Source: Tannerellaceae bacterium
GTDB taxonomy: Bacteria > Bacteroidota > Bacteroidia > Bacteroidales > Tannerellaceae
DNA: 61,869 bases
Direction: 5' to 3'
NCBI GenBank assembly: GCA_031280435.1
Contig: JAITGS010000052.1
Coordinates: 1 to 61,869 of the forward strand
Made by a program: the position numbers and the translations under genes. How positions within the stretch are numbered: the stretch's first letter is position 1; each line of letters starts with the position of its first letter. The notes under the pieces were generated by a model. It was not told the origin of the DNA and did not search any database. It worked only from the letters and a program-made list of their open reading frames with translations. Shown one piece after another: positions 48,634 through 56,512 of the stretch.

Positions 48634-49716
48634 TCACTCCGGCAAAGCGGCTCGCAATGCGCGTAGCCAATTACCGTAGGCTATGGCATGCAGATCGTCG
48701 TCCGAGTATCCGCGTCGGGCGAGCAGTGGAAATACGTTTTGGACGTCGGCTATTGTTTGCAGATCGTGAGGGCATTGTTCGGTGCCGAAGGCTCCGTCGA
48801 GATCGCTTCCTATGGCTGCGTGGCGTGTATTGCCGGCTACCTGACAAATATGGTCGATATGATCGGCTACGACCGACAATGTGCATCCTTTTGCCTTGGG
48901 CGTCGATACTCCGCGCTGCCATCCCGGCACCAGCATCCATGCGTCGAAGGCTACGCCTATCACTGCTTCGCGTGCAAATAATTCGCTGAGCATTTCGTCG
49001 CTCATCTGCCTGTTGTGATTGACCAACGCACGGCAGTTGTTGTGGCTGGCCCAGATGTGTCCCCGGTATGTGTCGAGGGCATGGCGGAAGGCATCGTCGT
49101 TAAGATGACTCACATCGAGAATCATACCCAACTCATCCATCTTGCGCAAAAGAGCCTGTCCGTCAGCGTTAAGGCGTCCGGAGCTATCGGTGCCGTTGGC
49201 ATAGCGACCTGGGCCATAATGTGCCGGCCCGACGGCTCTAAGCCCGTAAGCGAAGGCTCGTTCGAGGTGATCGACTGTAACGAACGAATCGGCTCCTTCT
49301 ATGCTTAGGACATATCCGATAGCTTTAGAATCGCAGGGAGTTCCGTCGGTCCAGAGGGCTAAGTGGCGCTCCAGCTCTCGGCGATTAGTAATCATTGTCA
49401 TCTGCTTGTCTTCTTCCATGGCGCGGTACCAGGCAAGCTGACCTTGAGTCTGGGCCCAGGCCTGTTCAGGCGAGTGCCATCCGGGGAGGGAGTTGCCCGG
49501 AGCGACGTATCGGCCTATTTGCGTGGCGACAACTATGCCGGCTTTGCCTTTTCGCATCTCATCGAACGAAACGGTTGCTTTGCCTCTGTCGGGTTTGTCG
49601 GTCATTCCTTTTTCACGGTTATTGATGTTGGTGATGGAATCACGCAGGTCGCGGTTCCATTCGAGGGCGTTCATGCTCAGGTCGAGATGAGCGTCAATAA
49701 TAAGCGGTAATGTCAT
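48634..49716 (-). CDS. Membrane dipeptidase-like peptidase M19
   Basis: The 360-residue TIM-barrel metallohydrolase has its metal ligands in LIIDAHLDLSM (HxD), YVLSIEGADSF (Glu), ILDVSHLNDD (His) and ASHNNCRAL (His), with Asp in GSDLDGAFGTE. This matches renal dipeptidase family M19, which cleaves dipeptides and related amides with two zincs. No signal peptide is seen, so it is probably cytosolic. The sequence between it and lpxB holds nothing I can identify. Confidence 0.9.
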   Translation of the reverse strand: MTLPLIIDAHLDLSMNALEWNRDLRDSITNINNREKGMTDKPDRGKATVSFDEMRKGKAGIVVATQIGRYVAPGNSLPGWHSPEQAWAQTQGQLAWYRAMEEDKQMTMITNRRELERHLALWTDGTPCDSKAIGYVLSIEGADSFVTVDHLERAFAYGLRAVGPAHYGPGRYANGTDSSGRLNADGQALLRKMDELGMILDVSHLNDDAFRHALDTYRGHIWASHNNCRALVNHNRQMSDEMLSELFAREAVIGVAFDAWMLVPGWQRGVSTPKAKGCTLSVVADHIDHICQVAGNTRHAAIGSDLDGAFGTEQCPHDLQTIADVQNVFPLLARRGYSDDDLHAIAYGNWLRALRAALPE

Positions 49717-49781
49717 GTTGAGTAATTATTATAAATTGATTGTTTTTTGATTGTTTCCGAATCGCTGGGCTTTCTTCCGGC

Positions 49782-51302
49782 TTAGTTTTGTTTCATTGTA
49801 TATTCTTTTATTCCCAGAGCTTCGTATGATTGCATCAAGGCTTCGTGGTTGTCGGATATAACGAGCAGTTTGTCGCCGAGTTTCAGCGGAGTATTTCCTT
49901 TAGGAACGAAATATGTGTCTTTGCGCATAACCATCACGGCGAGGGTATGGTCGGGCAGGGTTAGCTCCATGAGTTTATTGCCGTGGCTAAGCACTTCGGA
50001 GGTGATGTCGATTTGGCTCATTGCGCTTTTGATTTCGTCGGGAAATTCGATGCGGAACACGTCGGCGTGATTCTCTTCGTCCATCAGTTTGAGCTTATTA
50101 GCTGCCGAAATCACGGTGGTGCCTTGTACGACAAGCGATATTATGGTAATGAAAAAGACAACGTTGAATATCATCTGCGCATGTTCTATCCCGGCCGTGA
50201 GTGGGTATATGGCAAAGATTATGGGCACGGCGCCGCGCAATCCTACCCACGAAAGGTATATCCTCCCCTTAAAAGAGAATGATTTGAATGGTAAAAGTGT
50301 GATAAATACCGCTATCGGACGTCCCACAAATGTCATGAATAGCCCTATCGCTATCGCAATCCAAGCCACCGGAAGCAGCTCGTGAGGATTGACAAGCAGG
50401 CCCAACGTGAGGAACATAACTATCTGGAAGAGCCAACTGAAGCCTTCGAAAAACATCTTTATCCTGTTCTTACGCACAATTTTTTTATTCCCAACTACCA
50501 GTCCGGCCACGTAAACGGCAAGATAGCCGTTCCCGTATGCAATAGTTGTCAGCGCAAAGATGAAAATAGCGCCCGCGAGCAACAGAATCGGATAGAGCGA
50601 TTCGTTGTGCAAATTGCTGCGGTTTATCACCCAAACCATTCCCAAGCCCAGCCCGTAGCCCGCCAGGAGGCCGAGGCTCATCTCTACGCTGAACGACAGC
50701 GCTGCATGTCCGAGGCTCATATCGCCAACGCGGATGTATTCAATGAGCATTATCGTCAGCAGATAGGCCATCGGGTCGTTGCTCCCGCTTTCCAGCTCAA
50801 GCACGCGATTGAGCCCTTCCTTCAGGTGCACTTTTCGCCCATGGAGTATGGCAAAAACGCTGGCCGAATCGGTTGACGACATTACTGCTGCCATAAGCAA
50901 AGCTTCGGCAAAGGAGAGCGTGCTGCTATGTCCCACCCATCTGAACAGGTAGTATGCAAAAACGGCGGTGGTGAATGCCGTGAGCAAAACCCCCATGGTT
51001 GCCAGGCTGATACCTTCCTTCATTAGAGGTTTCACCTCGGCGAAGTTGGTATCCATTCCGCCTGAAAAAAGGATGATTACGAGTGCAATCATGCCTATAA
51101 ACTGTGCGGCATATCTGTCGCCGAACTGCACGCCCAGGCCATCGCTGCCGACCAGCATGCCTATGCCGAGGAAAACTAATAGAGAGGGAATACCTATCCT
51201 AAGCCCGGCCTTACCGGCGAAAATGCTTAGGAAGATGATTATTGCAACTGCCAAAAGCAGGAGATCCGATTGTTGATATATTGAAGTTACGGTTGATAGC
51301 AT
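49782..51302 (-). CDS. CvrA/NhaP2-type K+/H+ antiporter
   Basis: The 506-residue protein starts with about 12 helices of the CPA1 family (SSTDSASVFAIL in the ion path, GIPSLLVFLGIGMLVGSDGLG). It ends with a TrkA_C-like domain (PDHTLAVMVMRKDTYFVPKGNTPLKLGDKLLVIS, about 435-490) that binds ligands to control ion exchange. It exports potassium or sodium against protons at the inner membrane. A promoter lies immediately upstream, next to array I. Confidence 0.9.
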   Translation of the reverse strand: MLSTVTSIYQQSDLLLLAVAIIIFLSIFAGKAGLRIGIPSLLVFLGIGMLVGSDGLGVQFGDRYAAQFIGMIALVIILFSGGMDTNFAEVKPLMKEGISLATMGVLLTAFTTAVFAYYLFRWVGHSSTLSFAEALLMAAVMSSTDSASVFAILHGRKVHLKEGLNRVLELESGSNDPMAYLLTIMLIEYIRVGDMSLGHAALSFSVEMSLGLLAGYGLGLGMVWVINRSNLHNESLYPILLLAGAIFIFALTTIAYGNGYLAVYVAGLVVGNKKIVRKNRIKMFFEGFSWLFQIVMFLTLGLLVNPHELLPVAWIAIAIGLFMTFVGRPIAVFITLLPFKSFSFKGRIYLSWVGLRGAVPIIFAIYPLTAGIEHAQMIFNVVFFITIISLVVQGTTVISAANKLKLMDEENHADVFRIEFPDEIKSAMSQIDITSEVLSHGNKLMELTLPDHTLAVMVMRKDTYFVPKGNTPLKLGDKLLVISDNHEALMQSYEALGIKEYTMKQN

Positions 51303-51332
51303 AAGAAATTGTCGCGTATGTTTTTAGCCGGA

Positions 51333-51363
51333 CAAATATATGGAATAGCGCGGACTTTCCCAA
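51333..51363 (-). promoter_or_regulatory. Promoter of the antiporter gene
   Basis: On the minus strand TTG (51361-51363), exactly 20 bases, TATATTTG (51333-51340). The leader to the ATG at 51302 would be about 25 bases. Confidence 0.65.
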
Positions 51364-51461
51364 GTCGCCTCAGGCGCCGGGGCAAATTTTAAACAGGGGC
51401 TCCGGCTTTGGATGCCCCAAAAGTCTTTTTGTCGGGTATGCATCCTCGCGATGATTTCGGG

Positions 51462-51690
51462 TGTCCCCGATTCCATTTTGAGTGTTCCCAAAATGTTTTT
51501 GAGTGTTCCCGAAATGTTTTTGAGTGTTCCCGAAATGTTTTTGAGTGTCCCGATTTCCTTTTGGGAGCACTCAAAATGCTTTTGGGAACACTCAAAATGC
51601 TTTTGGGAACACTCAAAATGCTTTTGGGAGCACTCAAAATGCTTTTGGGAGCACTCAAAATGCTTTTGGGAGCACTCAAAATGCTTCCCG
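51462..51690. repeat. Tandem array I, 21-bp units in two opposed halves
   Basis: The left half has GAGTGTTCCC at 51480, 51501 and 51522 and a variant at 51543. The right half has the inverse, GGGA(A/G)CACTC, at 51563, 51584, 51605, 51626, 51647 and 51668, exactly 21 bases apart throughout. The turn lies near 51555. The tract is therefore one long inverted repeat made of tandem units, able to fold as a single arm of about four units or more. It lies between divergent genes (antiporter, AraC regulator). Confidence 0.93.
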
Positions 51691-51913
51691 ATATGTCCCG
51701 AAATGGCCGGAATATCCCCTACATTGCTGATTATCAAAGTGCATATTTCTTTGCTGTCGTGTGAAATCCTGCTGATCCTTCTTGCAGACCATCCGAATTT
51801 GCGACGATCGATACGGTTGAAGCTTTGCCCTGCCTCGCGCACCCGCCTCCACTCCTTAGCCTCCCCCGGCGCCTACACATTATATATATACATATCGCAG
51901 GCCGGATGGGATA

Positions 51914-52050
51914 TAAAATAAGAAGAGACTACCTCACGGTAGCCTCTTCCCGATCTGACAATTTAGTTAAGATGACAGTTATTCACTTGTCTCTTCTTCA
52001 TTTTCATTTGAATTACTAAAAGTAAGTTAAGGAAAGGTTTGTCATTAACT
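51914..52050 (-). ncRNA. Candidate small RNA (promoter plus terminator)
   Basis: On the minus strand TATCTTTG (52057-52064) is followed by about 105 bases and then a strong hairpin, GAAGAGGCTACC with GGTAGTCTCTTC, ending in TTATTTTAT. The RNA would be about 135 bases. No -33 TTG is seen at a normal distance. It holds a 14-codon frame beginning MKMKKRQ and one of 9 codons, neither convincing. The form (Bacteroidota promoter, short RNA, terminator) is like the Bacteroidales-1 RNA class, but I cannot test identity. Confidence 0.45.
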
Positions 52051-52245
52051 ACGCTGCAAAGATATGCTCATTGCGGCGCCCGCGTGTTATCAATTTCTAA
52101 AATAGCATTAGCAATTTTTCGGATAGAAGCAGCAGCCCGGGCAGCAGTGAGCAAAGCCTTATAGCCAAACTATTGCCATGTTCGCAAAATGTGTATATTT
52201 TCGCATGCCTAAAAGATATAACCCTAATGAATATTTACACTATAT

Positions 52246-53244
52246 ATGACCGCACGATTAATAAATACCGAAAGGAAAGAGCTTGCAATGGAGATGCCCG
52301 ACCTGGCCCTTTCCACGACCGGCAAGATGGAAACGGAACATCTTGTGACCGATAACGCTCAGGCCTATGCATCGTTCAGCACCATGCGCACGGCCCATTA
52401 TTCCATAACCGACGCCTACCTTCGAAGCCGCGACGACGTCAAAGTCTGCCTGCGCATAGCCCCCAACAACTACCTCTGCTTCTGCGCCGCATTGCAAGGT
52501 CGCATGACCGTGGTATTCAATGCGCAAGAAGACAAATGGCAAAGCGGCCAGGCCAACCTCCTGTCGATAAGCGACGTGGAAGGCTACGCTCTGTTCAGCC
52601 GCGACAAGGCCTTCCGCATGTTCGAGATGATGCTCGCGCCCGCCTACCTGGAGCAGATAGCCGCCAATTGCCCGGGCATGCTCGACGAGATTTTGGCGCA
52701 ACATTCCTGCCGGCAATTTGTAAAGGCAGCCCCGGAGCACATCCGCTATTGTCCCCGAATAGGTAAAGCCCTCAAGGAAATATCCGACTATGAATCCCTC
52801 GGCAACGTCGCACCCATGTACCTCGATGCCAAAGTGCGCGAAATCCTCGCCCTCTTCCTGTGTCGAACCGAGCAGAAAGGCTGTACGTCATGCCATTGCT
52901 ATTCGCCGCGCGACAACGACATGCTCAACCAGGCCAGAGAAATCATAGAGCGCGAATATCAGAATCCGCCCTCGCTGCACAATCTCGCCCTGATGGTCGG
53001 AACCAACGAATGTAAGCTCAAAAACGGCTTCAAGCGCCTCTTCGGAGCCACTATCTTCGGCTATTTATATCACTACCGAATGGAAATGGCCTGCCGATAT
53101 CTCACTGATTCCGACCAGAGTATACAGGAAATCGCAGTACTGACCGGCTACGAACATCACTCCCACTTCTCCACAGCCTTCAAGCGCCGTTTCAATCTCT
53201 CCCCGCAGGAATACCGGCAGGGAGAGATGCGAGCCCGAAACTAA
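52246..53244 (+). CDS. AraC-family transcriptional regulator
   Basis: The 332-residue protein has two helix-turn-helix motifs at the C-terminus (LHNLALMVGTNECKLKNGFKRLFG and IQEIAVLTGYEHHSHFSTAFKRRFNLSPQEYR, about 240-325), the classic AraC/XylS pair. The N-terminal half (about 20-200) is the regulator's ligand or partner domain. Cys pairs (CTSCHC near 216) might bind metal. The target genes are not known. A weak -7-like TATATTTT at 52194 precedes it. The in-frame ATG at 52288 would be a shorter alternative. Confidence 0.87.
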   Translation: MTARLINTERKELAMEMPDLALSTTGKMETEHLVTDNAQAYASFSTMRTAHYSITDAYLRSRDDVKVCLRIAPNNYLCFCAALQGRMTVVFNAQEDKWQSGQANLLSISDVEGYALFSRDKAFRMFEMMLAPAYLEQIAANCPGMLDEILAQHSCRQFVKAAPEHIRYCPRIGKALKEISDYESLGNVAPMYLDAKVREILALFLCRTEQKGCTSCHCYSPRDNDMLNQAREIIEREYQNPPSLHNLALMVGTNECKLKNGFKRLFGATIFGYLYHYRMEMACRYLTDSDQSIQEIAVLTGYEHHSHFSTAFKRRFNLSPQEYRQGEMRARN

Positions 53245-53258
53245 TCTGCCCGCCGGAA

Positions 53259-54104
53259 CTAAAACTGCGTGAACGACTTAGACAGAAACTCCAGCGCCTC
53301 CGCAAGTTCCATTCGCCAGTACGACCACGTATGCCCCCCGTCTTTTACACGATACTCGTGCGGTATGTTCTTCGAACGAAACAAAATGTGCATCTCGCTG
53401 TTGTCTTTGTAAAGAAAATCATCGTCGCCGCAGGTAATATACCATCGGATACGCTTGAAAGCCTCCATCTGCTGCTCCGAAGCCGAATTGAGAATAGCCT
53501 CCAGATTATATGCCTTCCTGAACGCATCAACCTGCTGCTCCGAAGCCTTATGCTCGCCCCGCAGCCAGGCGCTCGTGGTGGCGCTCATAGGAGCGGCTGC
53601 AGCAAACATATCAGGGTGACGCAGAGCATAGTATATCGTTCCGCCACCGCCCATGGATAATCCCGAAACAGCACGATAACGCCTGTCGCTCCGCACGCGG
53701 AAAGTCTTTTCAACATGCGGAATAAGTTCCTTAAAGAAGAAATCTTCGTATGCATAACTACCGTCGGGAACATTAAAATATCCCCGGACAGGTTCGTTAG
53801 CGTCGGGCATAACTATTATCATTGGCGCCGCCTTTCCTTCGGCAATAACACGGTCGGCAATGTGCTGTACCTGGCCGAATTGTATCCAGCCCGTGTGATC
53901 ATCGCCGCTGCCGTGAAGCAAGTATAGCACCGGATATGCCCTATCGTTCGCCTCATATCCGGGCGGCAGGTAAACCGAGAAGTTTCGATCCATGCGAAGA
54001 ATTTCGCTCTTTACCTTGAGCGTTTCGGAAACTTTGCTCTCCTGGGCGAAGATTCCGCCGCTGAAGATGACAAGAAAAATTAGAGTTAATAGCGCGTTTT
54101 TCAT
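53259..54104 (-). CDS. Secreted esterase (CE1/feruloyl esterase-like)
   Basis: The 281-residue exported protein has a signal peptide (MKNALLTLIFLVIFSGGIFA). The alpha/beta hydrolase has AYPVLYLLHGSGDDHTGW (oxyanion region), MPDANEPVRGYF and the elbow SGLSMGGGGTI with Ser150. A later Asp (CGDDDFLY) and His (GGHTWSYWR) complete the likely triad. The family includes feruloyl and acetyl-xylan esterases, S-formylglutathione hydrolases and related enzymes. A hemicellulose substrate is possible but not shown. It stands alone. Confidence 0.87.
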   Translation of the reverse strand: MKNALLTLIFLVIFSGGIFAQESKVSETLKVKSEILRMDRNFSVYLPPGYEANDRAYPVLYLLHGSGDDHTGWIQFGQVQHIADRVIAEGKAAPMIIVMPDANEPVRGYFNVPDGSYAYEDFFFKELIPHVEKTFRVRSDRRYRAVSGLSMGGGGTIYYALRHPDMFAAAAPMSATTSAWLRGEHKASEQQVDAFRKAYNLEAILNSASEQQMEAFKRIRWYITCGDDDFLYKDNSEMHILFRSKNIPHEYRVKDGGHTWSYWRMELAEALEFLSKSFTQF

Positions 54105-54149
54105 AAAATATAAGAAATTATAGGTGAATACTATTCGGACAATTTCCCC

Positions 54150-54920
54150 TCAGGTTGTATCATCCGTCGACAAAGATAGCCCATCGTATCCAATCTGCAC
54201 ACCTTTGGGTAGCAAAACGTTTTCCTCTGAATATAGTCCGAAGTGATGAGAAATATGTATAAGGCAGGCAAGCTCAGGCCCAATGCGTTCAATTTGCATC
54301 AGAGCCTCCTCCAGCGTTTGATGCGTAAGGTGCCGGCGTTTGCGGAGCGCGTCGACGGCAAGGATCCGCAAGTTGTTCAGCTTTTTATACTGGTCGTCGG
54401 GAATATTGCTGATATCCGTGAGATAAGCAATTTCGCCAATGCGAAAGCCTACGATCGGAAGGCAGCCGTGCATCACGCGCACAGGCGTAACCTCCACTTC
54501 ATCAGCCACAAAGAAAGGCTCGTCGCCGACGGCATGCAAGCTCAGTTCCGGCAAACCTTTGACTCTATGCTCGCGAAAAGCGTATGGCATACGGGTGCGG
54601 ATAGCCTCCAAAACCGCTTCCTCAGCATATACATCCATACCCCGATCGGCGCAAAACGGGCGGAGATCATCAAGTCCACCCACTTGTTCATAATGTTCGT
54701 GAGTGAGAAGTACAGCGTCGATACGGTCAATGTTATGTGCGAGCATCTGTTGACGAAAATCCGGCCCGCAATCAATAAGTATATTCCTCCCGTTGGATTT
54801 AACCATAGCCGAGGTGCGCAGCCGCTTGTCACGCGGGTCCGGACTGCTGCACACCCGGCATCGGCAGCCGATTTCAGGTACGCCGGTCGACGTTCCGGTT
54901 CCAAGGAAAATTATTCTCAT
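54150..54920 (-). CDS. MBL-fold hydrolase with altered metal site
   Basis: The 256-residue protein has the PhnP-like start FLGTGTSTGVPEIGCRCRVCSS, with a Cys cluster for a zinc. The beta-lactamase-fold motif is THEHYEQVGGLDD instead of HxHxDH: Glu78 and Gln79 replace the usual Asp and His. The later ligands HGCLPIVGF, YLTDISNIP and HISHHFGL are present. PhnP-like enzymes hydrolyse cyclic phosphodiesters. With the change at the second metal site, activity may be reduced or use one metal. The start overlaps the murB end by 47 bases. Confidence 0.8.
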   Translation of the reverse strand: MRIIFLGTGTSTGVPEIGCRCRVCSSPDPRDKRLRTSAMVKSNGRNILIDCGPDFRQQMLAHNIDRIDAVLLTHEHYEQVGGLDDLRPFCADRGMDVYAEEAVLEAIRTRMPYAFREHRVKGLPELSLHAVGDEPFFVADEVEVTPVRVMHGCLPIVGFRIGEIAYLTDISNIPDDQYKKLNNLRILAVDALRKRRHLTHQTLEEALMQIERIGPELACLIHISHHFGLYSEENVLLPKGVQIGYDGLSLSTDDTT

Positions 54921-55935
54921 CCGTGGAAATATACTTTACTTCAGAGTATAAATGAATACCGAAACGGTCGTAAACCGTATTCCAGACCCTGTTCGCCATA
55001 TCCGTCACATCCTGGGCCTTAGCCTTGCCAAGGTTCACAAGCACAAGCGCATGCATCTCCGAAACAGCAACTTTCCCGTTCGAAGCACCTTTGAGCCCGC
55101 ACAGTTCTATAAGTCGGGCAGCAGGCACCTTCACTCGGCCTTTATCGTCTATAAAATGAGGAATGTTAGGCTCAATTTCCTGAAGCTTTTGCCATTCTCC
55201 CTGCGTCAGCAGCGGATTTTTGAAGAAACTCCCGGCATTTCCACCTTGCTTATGGCTCGGAATTTTTTGGTAGCGCAGCTTGAGAATGCTGCGACGGATT
55301 TTACCGGGAGGCGACTTAGGGTTGATAAACTCTTTAAGCTCTTCATACACAGGCCTCTCATAGCGCTTTTTATTTAGCCGGACGCAGAGGCGAAGAATAA
55401 TCCACCGGTTGATTTTTTCTTGGAAAATACTGTAACGATAATCGAACAAACATTCCGCGCGAGTGAGCCGACGCACGGCCAAAGTTTCGATATCGAGCAC
55501 CTCAACCCATTCCACAACATCCTTAATCTCTGCGCCATAGGCTCCAATATTTTGGAACACGCATCCGCCGGCCTCTCCCGGAATACCCGATAAATTTTCC
55601 GTCCCGTACCACTTGTGCGAGGCGGCGTAAAACACAAAATCGTCCCAGGATGCGCCCGCGCCAATACGCAGATACACATCATCTTCCGTCTCTTTTTCAA
55701 TAGAAATTTCACGAATTGCAGATCTCAACACCAAGCCGTCGTAACGTTCATCGGCCAATATCACATTACTGCCACGCCCCAGGTGGAAAAAATTCTTTTC
55801 GCTTTGCCGGATTAAATGCTCCTGAATTATAAAATTCAGCTCAAGCTCGTCAACATATTCAACATATAAACGAGCTTCGGAAACCAATCTGAACGTATTA
55901 TGACGTATCAGAGGGTAGTCATTTTTAATTATCAT
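54874..55935 (-). CDS. murB: UDP-N-acetylenolpyruvoylglucosamine reductase
   Basis: The 353-residue FAD enzyme makes UDP-MurNAc, a peptidoglycan precursor, with NADPH. It shows HNTFRLVSEA at the start, LGRGSNVILADE (FAD binding), GIPGEAGGCVFQNIGAYGAE, the catalytic Ser in GGNAGSFFKNP and the final Glu in YSEVKYIST. It is of the type II (longer) MurB class. It leads an operon whose second gene overlaps it by 47 bases; the overlap is unusually long, with 15-16 residues after the catalytic block probably dispensable. Confidence 0.94.
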   Translation of the reverse strand: MIIKNDYPLIRHNTFRLVSEARLYVEYVDELELNFIIQEHLIRQSEKNFFHLGRGSNVILADERYDGLVLRSAIREISIEKETEDDVYLRIGAGASWDDFVFYAASHKWYGTENLSGIPGEAGGCVFQNIGAYGAEIKDVVEWVEVLDIETLAVRRLTRAECLFDYRYSIFQEKINRWIILRLCVRLNKKRYERPVYEELKEFINPKSPPGKIRRSILKLRYQKIPSHKQGGNAGSFFKNPLLTQGEWQKLQEIEPNIPHFIDDKGRVKVPAARLIELCGLKGASNGKVAVSEMHALVLVNLGKAKAQDVTDMANRVWNTVYDRFGIHLYSEVKYISTDENNFPWNRNVDRRT

Positions 55936-55958
55936 ATTACATATATGTTGGTATGTTG

Positions 55959-55966
55959 CAAAGGTA
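55959..55966 (-). promoter_or_regulatory. -7 element of the murB operon
   Basis: On the minus strand TACCTTTG at 55959-55966, 24 bases before the murB ATG. No TTG at the standard distance is seen. Confidence 0.4.
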
Positions 55967-56151
55967 ATTCTTTTCCTATGTTACGCTGCATCCCCAAAAT
56001 ATGCGGATTCGATCTGAACCAATTCCAAGAAAGTATATATAAATATGTACGCGCGAGAGATGCAGTATGAACCAAATTTTTATTCATCATTAACATTTTC
56101 TTGCGTCAGTATAAGATTTTTTTGTGACCGATAAGCATCAACCGCTACCTT

Positions 56152-56184
56152 TTTGCATATATTTATTTTTTTTGGCTATCTTTG
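56152..56184 (+). promoter_or_regulatory. Promoter transcribing through array J
   Basis: TTTG (56152-56155), 21 bases, TATCTTTG (56177-56184). Transcription would begin near 56191, upstream of array J and 320 bases before the HU-like gene, so the array would lie in a long 5' leader. I see no other convincing promoter closer to the gene. Confidence 0.6.
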
Positions 56185-56275
56185 AAACATGGAAGCCGTT
56201 GTAAAAATATCTCCGTATGCTTGTGGAATCATACGCAAGCCGTGCAAAATATGTCTGCATAGGTTCGCAGATTTT

Positions 56276-56426
56276 TGCGGCAGTACATCCGCGTTTTTGC
56301 GGCAGTACATCCGCATTTATGCGGCAGTACATCCGCGTTTTTGCGGCAGTACATCCGCATTTATGCGGCAGTACATCCGCGTTTATGCGGCAGTACATCC
56401 GCATTTATGCGGCAGTACATCCGCAT
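56276..56426. repeat. Tandem array J, 22-bp units with a palindromic GTAC core (7 copies)
   Basis: GCGGCAGTACATCCGC has its CAGTAC at 56281, 56303, 56325, 56347, 56369, 56391 and 56413, exactly 22 bases apart. GCGG and CCGC flank GTAC, so each unit is a near-palindrome, joined by TTTTT or ATTTAT. The linkers alternate between GTTTTT and ATTTAT in a regular order at first. It lies between divergent genes (murB; HU-like), downstream of a promoter. Confidence 0.93.
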
Positions 56427-56512
56427 AAATATAACAGCCTTTGGCATTGATTTTTAATAATAAGACAATGAATTTTATTCCTTAATTATAAATTTTTTAA
56501 CTATCAACGAAT

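Noticed and set aside
51324-51921. Proteins from array I (repeated HFECSQK, NTQNAFG or WEHSKCF)
   Set aside because: Frames open only because the period is 21; both strands are equally open.
56189-56428. 79-residue ORF across array J
   Set aside because: Its ATG lies at the predicted start of transcription, leaving no leader, and most of the product is repeat.
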